Shown here: positions 30,931 to 43,728 of the stretch, piece after piece
Position numbering within the stretch: position 1 is the first letter of the stretch
How the letters are laid out: each line of letters starts with the position of its first letter
Source of the DNA: Paramecium sonneborni
Lineage: Eukaryota > Ciliophora > Oligohymenophorea > Peniculida > Parameciidae
Reading direction: 5' to 3'
DNA length: 64,000 bases
Assembly (NCBI GenBank): GCA_905182985.1
Contig: CAJJDN010000189.1
Span: 46,261-110,260, forward strand
Notes under the pieces: model-generated
What the model saw: only the letters and a program-made list of their open reading frames with translations
Databases searched by the model: none
Told to the model about the DNA's origin: nothing
Program-made: the position numbers and the translations under genes

Positions 30931-32480
30931 GAATCCATATCGCGTAAGACTACAAATTTTAGGAATCAAAGTAAATGATGAAAAGGAATATTATGAAATT
31001 TCAGAAAGCTTTGAAAATACTTAAAAGGAGTTTTCTTTGAACCATAATGGATAGAGTTTAGGAATTTATATGAATCGATTAGAATATTATATTAGAAACA
31101 ATTATATGAAAGAAGGAAAAGAAGTAAAAGGAAAATTGATTTTTAGTAATTGAATTCATAATAATATTTCATTTTACAATTACATTCTTCGTTAGTTAGT
31201 GGATAAATCTAATGTATTAATTATAGATGATAATTTCATTAAGCTTGATGGATAATTTTTTTATAAAAATTAAAATTCATGTGAGATTTTGATTATTAGA
31301 TTGAAAATACAAATATTTTATTAAGAATAAATTAAATTTCAAAATTTTTTTGGAAAGTATAAATTTGGAGAAAAAGAATTTAAAAGAAAACATTCAGTAA
31401 AAAAAATGAATTAAGTTAAAATAAGAATAATTTGAAAGACTTTAAAGAAAAAGTTGATGAACTAAATAACATCATTAAATTTAGCCTTAATATCCTTAAA
31501 TAGATATTGCTATATTGTAAAGTCATCCTATCGTAAATTAAGAGGAGAAACACGTATCTTTAGTATGTTATTATGAAGACATTTATAATTTTAAAAAGAA
31601 GATATCTGATTTGAATAAAAAAGTTTACATATCTTATTACTTAAGCTAATAAAGTAAATTTGAGTTGGGTATTAAAATATAATCCAAAGATTATTCATAT
31701 TATATCTCATGGTGAACATGATAATGATTAATTAAATTAATATTTACAATTTGAAAATAATTGTATGGATGATTAAGTATATGATTAGTAAAAGATAGTG
31801 AAGGATTCTAAATAGTGATTAGTTTTTCTAGCTTGTTGGAGAAATAGCTAAGAGTATATAATAATATGCAACTACAATAACAATTGATAAGGATCTTAAA
31901 ATGTTAGATAATGCAGGTATATTCTATTTCTAATGGTTATATGAAAATTTATTATCAAATACAACTTTATTGGATAGTTCAATAAGTAAAATAATAAGTT
32001 CAGGATAGACTTGGAGATAGTAATAATTAATATGGTTGTAGTCATTCTCAAAGAAAGGCATGTAAAGAATTATTTGCATATTCTGGTTTATGTTTTTATC
32101 ATTTAGCAGATTGTAAATGCCAAGAATCTATATTGATCTAAGATTAATTGTCACATTTGTGGGGAACAGATTCAAATGAAAAATTTTTAAAAGTTAATAA
32201 TTCTATTAAAAATTAATTAAAAGATGAATAAATTTAAGAAATTTATTAAAAAAATTAAATGAATTTTCTGAAAATGGCATTCTTAAAGTATGCTGCTGTG
32301 AATTAGCAGAAAAAATTAAAGATAATGTTATCTCTTAGATTTAACATACAGAATCAGAAAAATTTCAAATATTTCAATCTAATTTTAATTAAGCCAAAAT
32401 TTTTGAAAATGTTGAGTAAGGTGATATGATTGAAATTCATAAAATTTCTTGGGAAGAATAATATTTCATTGAGATGCTAA
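30931..32480 (+). pseudogene. Decayed CHAT-domain (caspase-fold) protein
   Basis: From about 30935, NPYRVRLQILGIKVNDEKEY opens a beta-rich region. The CHAT core runs about 31640-32000: LSWVLKYNPKIIHIISHGEH holds the presumed catalytic His, LVFLACWRNSQEY the presumed Cys, then IDKDLKMLDNAGIFYFQWLY, the D-x-A/G-x-F-x-x-x-F/Y helix. A TGA sits immediately before LVFLACW, and the Cys/His-rich tail (C-x-H...C-x-C, about 32040-32130) is in another frame. CHAT proteins are caspase-fold cysteine peptidases or scaffolds. The His-Cys pair is preserved although the frame is broken. Confidence 0.65.
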
Positions 32481-32644
32481 AGTTATATATTAATTATTGA
32501 CTGAAAATTTTTTATAATAAAAAAGAAAAATAAATAATTGTAATATCTGCTGGTATTTATAAAATTTGTCATCAAATTTCTAAATATTTTAAAGATTTTA
32601 AGTTTAGGAAATTAAAATTTTACAAAAAAAATGAAATTGACTTT

Positions 32645-33613
32645 ATAAAAAATTGGATAATTATATTAAAGAAAATTTGAATAAATATTGGTTATATTTT
32701 TATAATTTACCAAATCAATTAAGAACTTTTTTAATAAACCTAAACTTAGTTAATTGAATTAAATGATAAAGGAGCAGTAATTCTAATTTCAGATTCAGAA
32801 TAAGTAAATTTAAATTAATAAAAATGATATTGAATATGAGATTTTATAAATTAATTTATAATTATTTAAACTTGAATAAAATATATCTATCAATTAGGTT
32901 AACTAAATACAATTTTCAATTCCTTAATAAGTCCTTAGACTTTTCTTTTATTTAAAGAACTCCAACATAATTTCAACTAAGCAAGTCTTTTGGATGATTC
33001 TTCATCTTTTTTTTTTTCTAATTCTTGTAATTAATACATATCATTTAGAAAGGATTTTTCAAAATCATTCTTTCTAATTGTCTCATTAGTTGTTAGATCT
33101 TTTCTAATCATATTTAGATGACATAAGAAAAATGCAGTTAATGAGATAAAAAAAATAAGACACGCAAATATTATGAATACAAAAAATGTTTTTTTATTGC
33201 TTATGACAGTAAATACTCTTAAAAAAGTTGCCTAATGGATTTCTCTAGTTACAGCATTTTTATATGTTAATTTAAATTATGATTACTTTTAAGCTATTCC
33301 AAACAAGCAAAGAATTCCAGCAATCACTCAATAAATAAAGAAAAGTATATGTAATTATTCTACCGAATACATTATCTAACCCAAATACAATGATCATCAA
33401 ATTTACTTACACAAACATTACAAATACGACAATGTTTATTTCTTGCTGGTTTTATAATTTTACATGTTGTAAATGTAGTATTTTATTTATATTATACTTT
33501 ATCATAGTATTTTTAGTATTATTTCACATATTCATTTATTATTTTCTTTATTTACTATTCCTGGACTAGTTGTGCATGTTTTATATAAAAATACTAGACT
33601 TCCACAAACAGTA
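32645..33613. repeat. Assembly duplication 5, copy 1 (969 bp)
   Basis: Same as 33615-34583 (offset 970), single N at 33614. Confidence 0.95.
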
Positions 33614-34933
33614 NATAAAAAATTGGATAATTATATTAAAGAAAATTTGAATAAATATTGGTTATATTTTTATAATTTACCAAATCAATTAAGAACTTTT
33701 TTAATAAACCTAAACTTAGTTAATTGAATTAAATGATAAAGGAGCAGTAATTCTAATTTCAGATTCAGAATAAGTAAATTTAAATTAATAAAAATGATAT
33801 TGAATATGAGATTTTATAAATTAATTTATAATTATTTAAACTTGAATAAAATATATCTATCAATTAGGTTAACTAAATACAATTTTCAATTCCTTAATAA
33901 GTCCTTAGACTTTTCTTTTATTTAAAGAACTCCAACATAATTTCAACTAAGCAAGTCTTTTGGATGATTCTTCATCTTTTTTTTTTTCTAATTCTTGTAA
34001 TTAATACATATCATTTAGAAAGGATTTTTCAAAATCATTCTTTCTAATTGTCTCATTAGTTGTTAGATCTTTTCTAATCATATTTAGATGACATAAGAAA
34101 AATGCAGTTAATGAGATAAAAAAAATAAGACACGCAAATATTATGAATACAAAAAATGTTTTTTTATTGCTTATGACAGTAAATACTCTTAAAAAAGTTG
34201 CCTAATGGATTTCTCTAGTTACAGCATTTTTATATGTTAATTTAAATTATGATTACTTTTAAGCTATTCCAAACAAGCAAAGAATTCCAGCAATCACTCA
34301 ATAAATAAAGAAAAGTATATGTAATTATTCTACCGAATACATTATCTAACCCAAATACAATGATCATCAAATTTACTTACACAAACATTACAAATACGAC
34401 AATGTTTATTTCTTGCTGGTTTTATAATTTTACATGTTGTAAATGTAGTATTTTATTTATATTATACTTTATCATAGTATTTTTAGTATTATTTCACATA
34501 TTCATTTATTATTTTCTTTATTTACTATTCCTGGACTAGTTGTGCATGTTTTATATAAAAATACTAGACTTCCACAAACAGTATTCATATGACTTACATA
34601 AGGAGTATCTCCAAAATGTTTTAGTAATCCAACATAATATAAAATACAAATGCTATTCAAAATATAAAAAAATATGCAATTTATCCTAGTCGATTGTTTG
34701 TGTAGAAAACATAATTGTATAAATCTGAAAACTTCTTAAATATTTTATTACCAAATAATTATCTTTTTAATGAGTCTAAATATATTATACTTTAAAATAG
34801 AAAAGCCATTATCATATACTTTCCTTCTAATCATTCCCATAGGAGTTTTGGAATTAGAATCTGTGCAAACTAACATATACATAAAAAAGCCTGTAGTTAA
34901 AGCGAAAAAAATGAAAAGCAATATTTCGTCCAT
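32900..34933 (-). pseudogene. Decayed DHHC-type palmitoyltransferase
   Basis: ATG at 34933 (complement) starts MDEILLFIFFALTTGFFMYM, a membrane helix. A second hydrophobic segment ICILYYVGLLKHFGDTPYVS and TTSPGIVNKENNK (the D/S-P-G after helix 2) follow before a TGA. One base out of frame comes the zinc-binding domain: [20 protein letters not shown] then [14 protein letters not shown]. The motif is D-D-H-C rather than D-H-H-C; the palmitoylated Cys is kept. TGA after YIYFSLFIE ends the domain before helices 3 and 4. DHHC enzymes S-acylate proteins at membranes. The DDHC change, the frameshift and the TGA point to a relic. The 3' part is duplicated by assembly duplication 5. Confidence 0.75.
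33615..34583. repeat. Assembly duplication 5, copy 2 (969 bp)
   Basis: Second copy of 32645-33613; the DHHC gene start lies to its right. Confidence 0.95.
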
Positions 34934-35189
34934 AATATAAAAATATTGAGTTTATAATAAAAATAATATCTAATTTGTTAATTCATATTTAGATAACTTC
35001 AATTTATTTTTATGTATTGATTGGTTAGTCTTTATTTCCAATTGCTATATATTTTTACTATTATATATTGCTTAAGTTAAGTTTCTTAAACTTTCAGAAA
35101 TCATCAAATTCAATTACAATTTATTCTTTTCAAATGAAAATAGAAAAGGAGATCGTTCATTATATTAACTCCAATCAAACTTCTTTGAT

Positions 35190-35390
35190 AATTATGTTAC
35201 CTACTTACATCTCTGTTGATCATAATACTCTTTTGCTTATTGCTAAACTTGGTTTATTACTATAGAAATTTTTTGGGTTACTTCAATATGATTCTTATGA
35301 TTTCCATTTTTAAAACATTCAATACAACACAAAGGCTCCTCTACATATAAACTAGATTTATTTTTTATGTGTATTACAAGTTAAACCCAT
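35190..35390 (-). pseudogene. B-box-like zinc-finger fragment
   Basis: From an ATG at 35390 (complement): MGLTCNTHKK, then one base out of frame EEPLCCIECFKNGNHKNHIE. Together they give C-x2-H...C-x2-C...H-x2-H spacing, as in B-boxes of TRIM-type proteins, followed by a Gln-rich helix start (VINQVQQQAKEYYDQQRC) and TGA. It is truncated by the stop. Confidence 0.45.
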
Positions 35391-36060
35391 TTTTGATAAA
35401 ATAAACTATAACTACATTCTATATTAAGTATATATTATAAAAAATAATACTTATTTTCACCTACATCAAATTACTTTCTAATTGAAATCCTTAATCAAAT
35501 TTTATAAAGTAACATAATACAGTCTTTTAAGAATATTAATAATAAGATTTCCATTCTCCTTTATTGAATATTGCTATATTTATTATTGGTAATTGGTAGT
35601 CCTAGTGAATAAATCAATTAAAACCTTCTAACAGATTTCTATTTGAAAGCAAAACAAAAAAAGGACATTTATCAATTTAACAATTTATAAATAAACATAG
35701 TTTACTTTAAAATGTTTTTCTTCTTTTTATTTTTGTGAAGAATATCTTAATTGTGTTAATTACGGATTTAATAATCTAAAAAAGATGAAGAAAATATTAG
35801 CTTTTATAAATTCTGTTAGTCTATTAAATTTACTTAAAAAATTTTACTAGATTGCGCAAACTTTTATTTGATATTGTCTTTTTATAAGCTTTATTTTAAA
35901 CACGATTTGATAAATTTTCAAACTATCTATTATCTTATATCATATATTTGATGATATAAGTGTTATATAGAAAATTGGATTGAGCTTTTAACAATTTAAC
36001 AATATATCTGTTTTTATTGCTAATTTATTTAATAATCAATTTTTTTCTTTAAATTTGATT
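35391..36060. other. AT-rich intergenic stretch
   Basis: Short frames only, no motif recognised. Confidence 0.4.
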
Positions 36061-36723
36061 ATGGTTGAGGAGAAAGACAAAATTTTTTATTTGAATTTGC
36101 AATTTATTTTAACTCTATTAGAATATATTCTAGTGCTAATAATTAATTTTTATGCAACTAACATTTCTCTAAAAATAATAGCTTCTGGTTGATTGATTGG
36201 TATTACTATAGGATTTATTGTTACTGTTGAAGATTGAACAATTTAATCAAGATGTTTTTTAAGTTTAACAAAATTAAATTTAAAGATGACTTGGTTAATG
36301 ACTTTTATTTCATTATAATTTCTCTTACATATTACTTTAACTATGGAGCTGTTAAAACTAACATATAATTCTTTAACAATAGATTAAGAAATTATATTTC
36401 AACAAAAATTAGAAGATTGGTTGGGTCTTTTGTCATAAATCAGACAGTCTAGAATTATTATCTTCTTTGCCATTATTCAATTATAATAAATATCTTATAG
36501 AGTGGTTCAATCTCTAAAGGTATAGTAGGAAAATAAAAAAATAATTTTACTAAAGTCATCATTACTAATTCATAAGATTGGCCAACAGCTTTAAATAATC
36601 AATTTTTTTCCTTATTCCAAGACTTTATTAAGTTTAGAAGTTAACTTTATTGGATATTTTAAATATATATTCAAGTTATATTTTCGAACAAATGATTTAT
36701 AATATTAATTTTCTTAAAAATGA
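36061..36723 (+). pseudogene. Multi-pass membrane protein relic
   Basis: ATG at 36061 opens a single frame to TGA 36721-36723, broken by TGA 36190-36192 and TGA 36235-36237. Hydrophobic helices: FILTLLEYILVLIINFYA, LIGITIGFIVTVE, WLMTFISLQFLLHITLTM and IIIFFAIIQLQ. They are followed by a cytosolic part, VQSLKVQQENKKIILLKSSL. The layout (several helices, then a helix where a histidine-kinase H-box would lie, SSLLIHKIGQQL) would fit a Paramecium membrane histidine kinase, but the H-box is not convincing. Confidence 0.35.
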
Positions 36724-37600
36724 TATTCATATGATTAATTAATTAGAATTCTTAACTAGTTATTAAGGCAAGAATTTCTCCTTTATAATTAATTAACTAT
36801 TTAGAAATATTTTAAGAAGATTAATTGACATGTTAAAAAAGATATATTCATTCATTTACAATTATGATCATATTATTAAGTTTCGTTTTACTATCAATCC
36901 ATTTCTAAAAACTATTAATGAATTACCAAAGAATAATAATAATTATATTTATAAATCAATTATTATGCTTCTATATAATTAAATATTGTCCTACATAAAG
37001 ATGACCTCTTCTGAAATTAAAATTATTATATTCAATAATAAAAATTATAAATTCAAACTATAATAAATATTTAGCTTAGAATAGCATCTGTTTTTCTTTT
37101 TGATTTCAATTAAAATTAAAAAAGTTTAATTACAATGAATAATCTTTGTTAATAACATGGGAATCAAAGTATTACTCATATATGCACTTATAATCATAAA
37201 TGCTAAAAACTTATGTGTCCTCTAAGTTAATATTAGCATTAAAAAATTTATCCTCAATAAAAAACAATCCCAATAGATTTATATGTTCAAAATTTAAATA
37301 TAGAAGTTAATAATATTGAGGAATATTAATACGATATTCTTCTTATTGAAAAAAAATAACAATGGATTTAAATGAAATTTAGTTAAGAATTCTTTAATTT
37401 TGTGAGAGCTAATACTTGAAATTAAATTATATTTGGAGGAATTAAATTAAAAGATAACAAATATAAAGAATTATTTCAGAAGCATCCTTTAGAAATAAAA
37501 TTAAAAGATCTTCATAAAATATCAAAAATTTGTTACAATAAATTTTGAGATAAGTGACAAAAATAAAATATAGCATTATCTAAATAATAATGAAAAAATT
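36724..37600. other. Broken plus-strand frames, no family recognised
   Basis: Short frames such as IFGGIKLKDNKYKELFQKHP at about 37430-37500. They may be further parts of the membrane protein or a leader of the repeat gene that follows. Confidence 0.3.
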
Positions 37601-37619
37601 CGATTTAATTTATTCATAT

Positions 37620-39900
37620 TTTAATAAATAAATAGGTATATTGGAGACTCAAACAAACAAATTAGTGGTATGAAGAAATATCAAATAATATTGATGATGA
37701 TTTTCCAATTGAGTATGAGTAGATACAAATACATTTTTTTTTATGGAATAAGCATGGATAGACCAGACCTACTATAAAAAAGACGGTATTAGGAGTAAGT
37801 AATTAAATTGAATCATATTAAATTAGTATGGTTCTATAATATTAAATTAAAATGAAAATTTCTAAAATTAATCAGGCCTTATTTTATTTCAACAAAGATT
37901 AAGGTTAACACATTTTCAAATCAAATACTAAATGATGAAGGATAACTCTGGTATATTAAAGATGGAGAAATATTAAAAATGTAAATAATTTTAGAGATAA
38001 TATTCATAACTTAAATGAGATTCATGATATAAATAGAAACTTAGAATAAGTAAAACATATGAGATGGAAGGATAATATGGATTAGAATTTTAGAAAATTG
38101 GTCAATGGAATGCTTTTTGGTCGGGTAAAAAACTAAATGTTGGAAGTCTATATGATGAATAAGGATTTAAGAAAGGATAATGGATTGAATAATTAGAGAT
38201 TTATCATAAGTATATAATAATATAAATTTAATTTAATTATTTAACATTAAGTAATTTAAATTGTTAAATTAATATTTATAATTATAAAGAGGAGAGGGTT
38301 AATATGATTTATTAGAAATAAAGGTAGGAATTTGGGTAGAATTGCATAAAAATTATAATAAGTTGTATTTATTTTATTATTTTTGTAGTAAAAACTAAGT
38401 ATTTTATATTGGTCATGGAAGAAAATCTGGTACTTGGGAAACATAGATTAAAAATGAAACTTAATTTGAATCTAGACGGCTGAATATTTTGAATTATTTT
38501 AAGAGGAGGTGGGAATTATAATTAATAAAATGGTTTGAAGATTGGTGAATGGATAGAACCTTATATTAAATTTTATAAGTATTAAGAAATTGGTATATAT
38601 ATTTTATTAGTTCTTGCAAATTAATGTACATAAATGGATAAACCAAAGAAAATGGGATATTTATTTACAAGATCAGATTATGAATTTATGTTTGATATCT
38701 AAAGAGGAGGAGGAAATTAAATAAATCGAAAGAAAACTAAAATATGGAAAGAACCTAGTGAATGTAATAAGTAGTATTTATTACTTAATCATAATATTAA
38801 TATAATGAATAATCAGAGGTTATGGATGTTATAATGATTCAGGATTAAAGAATGGTTATTGGATTGAATTATATGAGAAATATAATGAGTAATTTAATAT
38901 TTAATTTAGATAATGTTAAATTACAATTAAAGGATAAAATATAAATGGCAAAAAGTCAGGTGAATGGATAATAACCTATAAAGATGAAAATCTGTTGTTA
39001 TAATATTTTAATAAGTAGTGGAGGCTGGAATTATGAGTAAAGTAGAAAACTGGATTTGGATTTAAATCTATAAAAATTTTAAAGAGTAATTACTATTTTA
39101 TTAATTATTTTAAAAAAATGTTAAATTATTATAGAGATAAAAGGAAAAAAATCAGGATAATGGATAAAAAAACTTAGAAAATCATGCGTAGAATAATTCT
39201 AAATTATGTAAATTAATCTTAAGATTGGTGAATGGATTGATATAGATTCAAATTATGAATTGTATTTCAATAGTTAATAATAAAAAAGGACTAATCAAAT
39301 AACTTATTGTGGAGAATAATAGAATGTCAGAAATTAGGAGTTTGGTAAATAAAAAAGAATTAAATAATTATGTATTTACTTTTCTATAGAAATAGTGGAG
39401 GTGGTATATATCTTTTTGGAGCTTTGAAGGATGGATTATGGAATGAATTAGATTTGATAATTTTAGTGAGTATTTTTATTTAATAATTAAGTCTATGTTA
39501 AATATTCTCTAGTGGTTAGTATAGAAATGGAAAAAAGAAAAAGAAAGAGATTGGAAGATTTAAATGAAAAGCTAAACATGAACTTATTTTAAGGAGGAGG
39601 ATAATATTTATAAGGAGTTCAAATTGGAATGTGGAGAATAGTTGGAAGTTTAATTATTCTATTTAATCTTTTAGTGAATGTTAAATAATATTTAAAGGAT
39701 CCTATTATGAGGGAATAAAATAAGAAAGATGGGATACTTATGTATGTTAAGATCCATTAAGATAAACAACATTATGGTATTTATAGATACTCAATTTATA
39801 AGTGGACAAGGATATTATAATACAAAAGGTTTAAAAGATGGTCCCTGGATTGATTTATTAGAAAATATTTGGAAGTATTTATAAACAATAAAAATAGTCC
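37620..39900 (+). pseudogene. MORN/WG-like repeat protein, decayed
   Basis: About a dozen half-units alternate between a G-x-Y-x-x-G-K-K-x-G-x-W type and a G-G-G-x-Y-x-x-x-G-L-K-x-G-x-W-I-E-L type. Examples: GGGNYNQQNGLKIGEWIE at about 38503, GYGCYNDSGLKNGYWIEL at 38813, KGKKSGQWIKK at about 39138, GGGIYLFGALKDGLWNEL at 39398, GGGQYLQGVQIGMWRI at 39592, GSYYEGIKQERWDTYV at about 39700 and SGQGYYNTKGLKDGPWIDLL at 39800. Full-unit period is near 200 bp. Intron-like GT...AG stretches of 27-32 nt follow several W-x-E-L blocks, for example 38578-38609. Frames change between units. These repeats occur in many Paramecium proteins and in bacterial YwqK-like proteins; function unknown, possibly membrane or protein binding. 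Confidence 0.55.
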
Positions 39901-40189
39901 TTAATAAAGTTTGATTGTATCCAAATTTTAAAATAATACATGATAATGCTTTTATTAAGGATTTAATTATTTTACATTTTCCATCAAATATTTTTACACT
40001 ATTAATAATTAATGATTTATTTATCAAAAAATGGAATTTAAAATTATGATAATTTATTTTTAATTTTTTTAATACAATAAAATTATTATGTTTTATTCAA
40101 TTATTTTAATATTTAATTAATAAATTGATCCATAAATAATTTATGCCATTAGAGTCACCTGGTGATGCTTTCTCTTATAATTTATTGGT

Positions 40190-41093
40190 TTGAAACTTTA
40201 TCAAATAAGAAACTAATTGTTATTATGTTATTGCTATCAATGATGATAACTCTATTCTGTTATTAATGTGTATCAATTCAAATAAGGAATGCTTAAACTA
40301 ATTTAATAGTTGAATAAACAAAATAAAGTGATAACCACTCTCAATTTCTTTAAATCAGGCTATTTGCTCTCAGGATCTAATAATAGTTAGATAATTATGT
40401 GGTAGAAAAATCTAATTAATCAGAAAAAATATCTACAAAAATTATAAAATCATTCAAATCGCATCCTTTGTTTGATTCTCAACTCTAATGAGGATATATT
40501 AGTTTCATCTAGTTATGATTTTTCAATAAAATTTTGGAATCTGAGTTTTTAAAGTGTAAAATAATGGAATATGTATATAAACATTAACTGAACATACTCA
40601 ACCGCTTTATGGATTAAGTATGAGCAAGGAATAGAATAAAGTAATATCCTGTGGCTATGATTCATTACTTTTGGTTATTGAATATTAATAACATTCATCA
40701 ATTTTTGTTTTTAAATAGAAGATTTATGTTGATTAGTGGGATTATAGAGTGTGTTTCATTAATAATCATGTTTTTACATTCTAACCCTCCTTCTAGATAT
40801 ATACTTTTGATTAACAAACTTAATAATATATAAAATATTACAACATACCTGTTAAAAGTGGTGGTTAATTATGCTCATCATTATTTCCTTCCATATTCAA
40901 TCATATAAAAATATTATCATTATCAAAAATGGATGTCACATAAATTTAATTAAATTTATTTAAAAGTAAAATGAATAAGGAAGTGAATCATACTTTTTTT
41001 CAATTAGAATAATCTATTAATTGCAAAGTTGATCATTATTACTATTAATGCTTTAAAAATAAACTTTTAATTAAATAGATTACTTTTAATTGA
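40190..41093 (+). pseudogene. WD40-repeat protein with one frameshift
   Basis: The first frame reads CYYVIAINDDNS, then NKVITTLNFFKSGYLLSGSN, QIIMWQKN, NRILCLILNSNEDILVSSSY and DFSIKFWNLS: successive WD blades with W-D-equivalent MW and FW ends. A one-base shift near 40555 leads to ICIQTLTEHTQPLYGLSMSK, KVISCGYDSLLLVIEYQQ and VDQWDYRVCFINNHVFTFQP, open to TGA 41091-41093. The C-terminal block is typical of a common Paramecium WD family. WD40 propellers are protein-interaction platforms. The 5' end is incomplete and another frame change lies near 40310. A sequencing error cannot be excluded for the single indel. Confidence 0.7.
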
Positions 41094-43440
41094 ATTTACT
41101 AATCCTATCTCTTTCATAAAAGTTTAAATAAATTAAATTTACTAATTATAACATCTACTCTATATTTAATTGATGAAATTGGGATAACAAAACTCTAATG
41201 ACAAATTTATTTATAATAAATAGAAACCTCATATTTAGTAGTCTTTAAATTCTATTGTAAACTATACAAGTATTTTAAAAAATAAGATTGTAATCATCAA
41301 TGGAAACAACCTCTTTTTATATGTAGGGTAGGAATGTTAATCTTAATATTTTTTAAATATATATCAAAATTATTTAACAATAATAATGAAAATTTCATTG
41401 AATCATTCAAAAGCAATTTAGTTTGATAACACTTTCAATTATTTTCCTTACGGTTGAATGATCTCAATTGAAAAATTCAATTTCGCATTTTCCCATATAA
41501 ATCGTAAAATTGTAAAAATGATAAATAAGTAATAAAAGAATGTATAATTAATTCCAATAATTCTTATAAGTTGAAGTAATTGTTACCTAAGTTTAATTGA
41601 TCAATATAATTAATTCTTAAGTCACTGCGATAAATTTAATTTTTCTTTAAATATTAAAGCTTTATTTGAAATTCTTTAAAATAATTCTAATGATGAATTT
41701 AAATGATTCTTATAAACTACAAAATTTAAATCTTTTAATTCTGAATCCTTAAGTATCAGATGATCTTTATCTTTTAAATCGTAATATTTTCATCTGATTA
41801 ATATAGGAATAAAAATCTTTCTTTCATCAAGTTTTAAAATTAGATTGGAAAAACTGATTTAATAATAAATAAAAAAAAAATTTTCTAATTAGATTTTTAA
41901 ATTTGAATAATTAAGTTATTTGACTGCATTTAAAAACAAAAGATTCAAAAATAATTAAAATTCTTCATTATCTGTAATCAAAATATTCAAAGAGATCTGT
42001 AGAGACATTAAATTTGAAGTAATGATACTGTTTATATAAATTAAAATGATGTTAGATTTCTAATTTAATGACACCAGAAATATTCTTATTGCAGATGTGC
42101 ATGGAAATTTAGGTTGCAATTTATTATGAAAATATAATAATAATTCAAATTAATTAAGAGTCATAATTGGATGAAAATAAAATTATGAATTCGGAAAATT
42201 AGAAATCTTTTAACTTTAGATAAATTAAATAAAAGGGAGAAATTGTGAAGATAAGAAATTATATATAGGAATGATTAATCAAGATAAAAATGATTGTAAA
42301 AGTTCTTCGGAATAATTTCACTTTATGTTCGAACAATTTTCATCAAATTATTGTTAAGTTATTGAATATTAATTGGTTCACTTTTTAACAATTACAAGAT
42401 TAATAAATGGTTTAATTAAATAATTCTAAAGGCTAATTATAGGCCAGACGTATTTCTTATGAGTTCAATTATATATGAAATTAGATATTATTCAATTATT
42501 TATTTTATACTTTGAAAATGAATTATATTTTATTACTTTTATGTTGGCTAATGTTTTTAGGATTCAAATATGAATGAGGTAAAAATAATAACCTCATTAA
42601 TTTAAAAGGTGAGCCAATTGATTTTAAATGGAGGTGATTATATATTGTTTAATAAAAAAAAATTCGGTTTTTAAGAATTGGTAAAATCTAACCATTATTT
42701 TTTATATTATTTAGATTTAGTAATAAATGGGTGATGACTGATAATGCTTAAAAAAATAAATAACTGTTATTCATAGAATAAAAAATAAATTGATTCTTAA
42801 TGAGCATAATCAAAAAGCATTGTTTAAAAGAAAAGCACAACTATCATTAAATAATCCATTTGATTTCTATTGAATTAAAGTTACAAAAACTAAACCGATA
42901 GATTAGCGATATTAACTAAGCAACTGTAATAAATCGGTTTAAGTATGAAAAAATTTTGATAAATCAAAAAAATTTTTTGAAGCTTGAAATCCAAAATAAA
43001 CAAATTATCCGAAACTGATCGTTCTCAGGTTCCCTATTTTTAAATAGAAATGTAAAATTTAGTGAAATAGGATTATAGCTTGTACTAATGAAATTGAACA
43101 TTAAATTTGAATTAAACAAGGGATTATAATATGCTGAATTGTAACCCATAAAGAACATGATAAAATTATTTAAATATACTTAGGGTAATTATTATTCAAA
43201 ATTTAAATATAATTATATTACATTACTAACTTCTTTATACTATTGAGATTATTTCTTAATAATGAAAATTGAAAAAATGTTTATGAAACAATTTATTAAA
43301 AATAATAGAAATTATTAATGATATCAAAACTAAAAGATATTTTTTAATTTTATTAAAGAGATTGCCTTAACATTCATAAATAAAATTTTTTGCATAATTA
43401 TAAATATCTAATTAAAATATTATTAAGAATGAAAAAAAAT
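41094..43440. other. Long stretch without recognised gene
   Basis: AT-rich, with scattered short plus-strand frames such as ILIADVHGNLGCNLL at about 42082 and DKKLYIGMINQDKNDCKSSS at about 42255. They look like faint coding relics but I cannot name them. The right end (42685 onward) lies in assembly duplication 6. Confidence 0.4.
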
Positions 43441-43727
43441 GAAGCATCATTGTTAGCTTTGATGATATCTTATAACTCTCAGTTTGTTAATCAACTGGAA
43501 AAGTAAGTTATTATTGGGAGGATTAAAAATTTACTAATGGAATAAATGTAGGAGGCTTTAATGTCCCTTCATAATCAAAAATAGCATATTTTATAGATTG
43601 TACTGGCTATATAACTCTCTCTTCATAATAGTAAAATTTAGTAAGTGAAAATGAAGTAGAATTGATTACAGGAGAATACATATAAGGGAATTTATTTTTT
43701 AGGGTACTTGGTCAAATCAGAATATAA
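42685..43727. repeat. Assembly duplication 6, copy 1 (1043 bp)
   Basis: Same as 43729-44771 (offset 1044), single N at 43728. Confidence 0.95.
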
Positions 43728-43728
43728 N

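Noticed and set aside
36061..36723. Histidine-kinase assignment for the multi-helix frame
   Set aside because: The presumed H-box lacks the usual H-E-x-R-T-P pattern and no ATPase boxes were found downstream.
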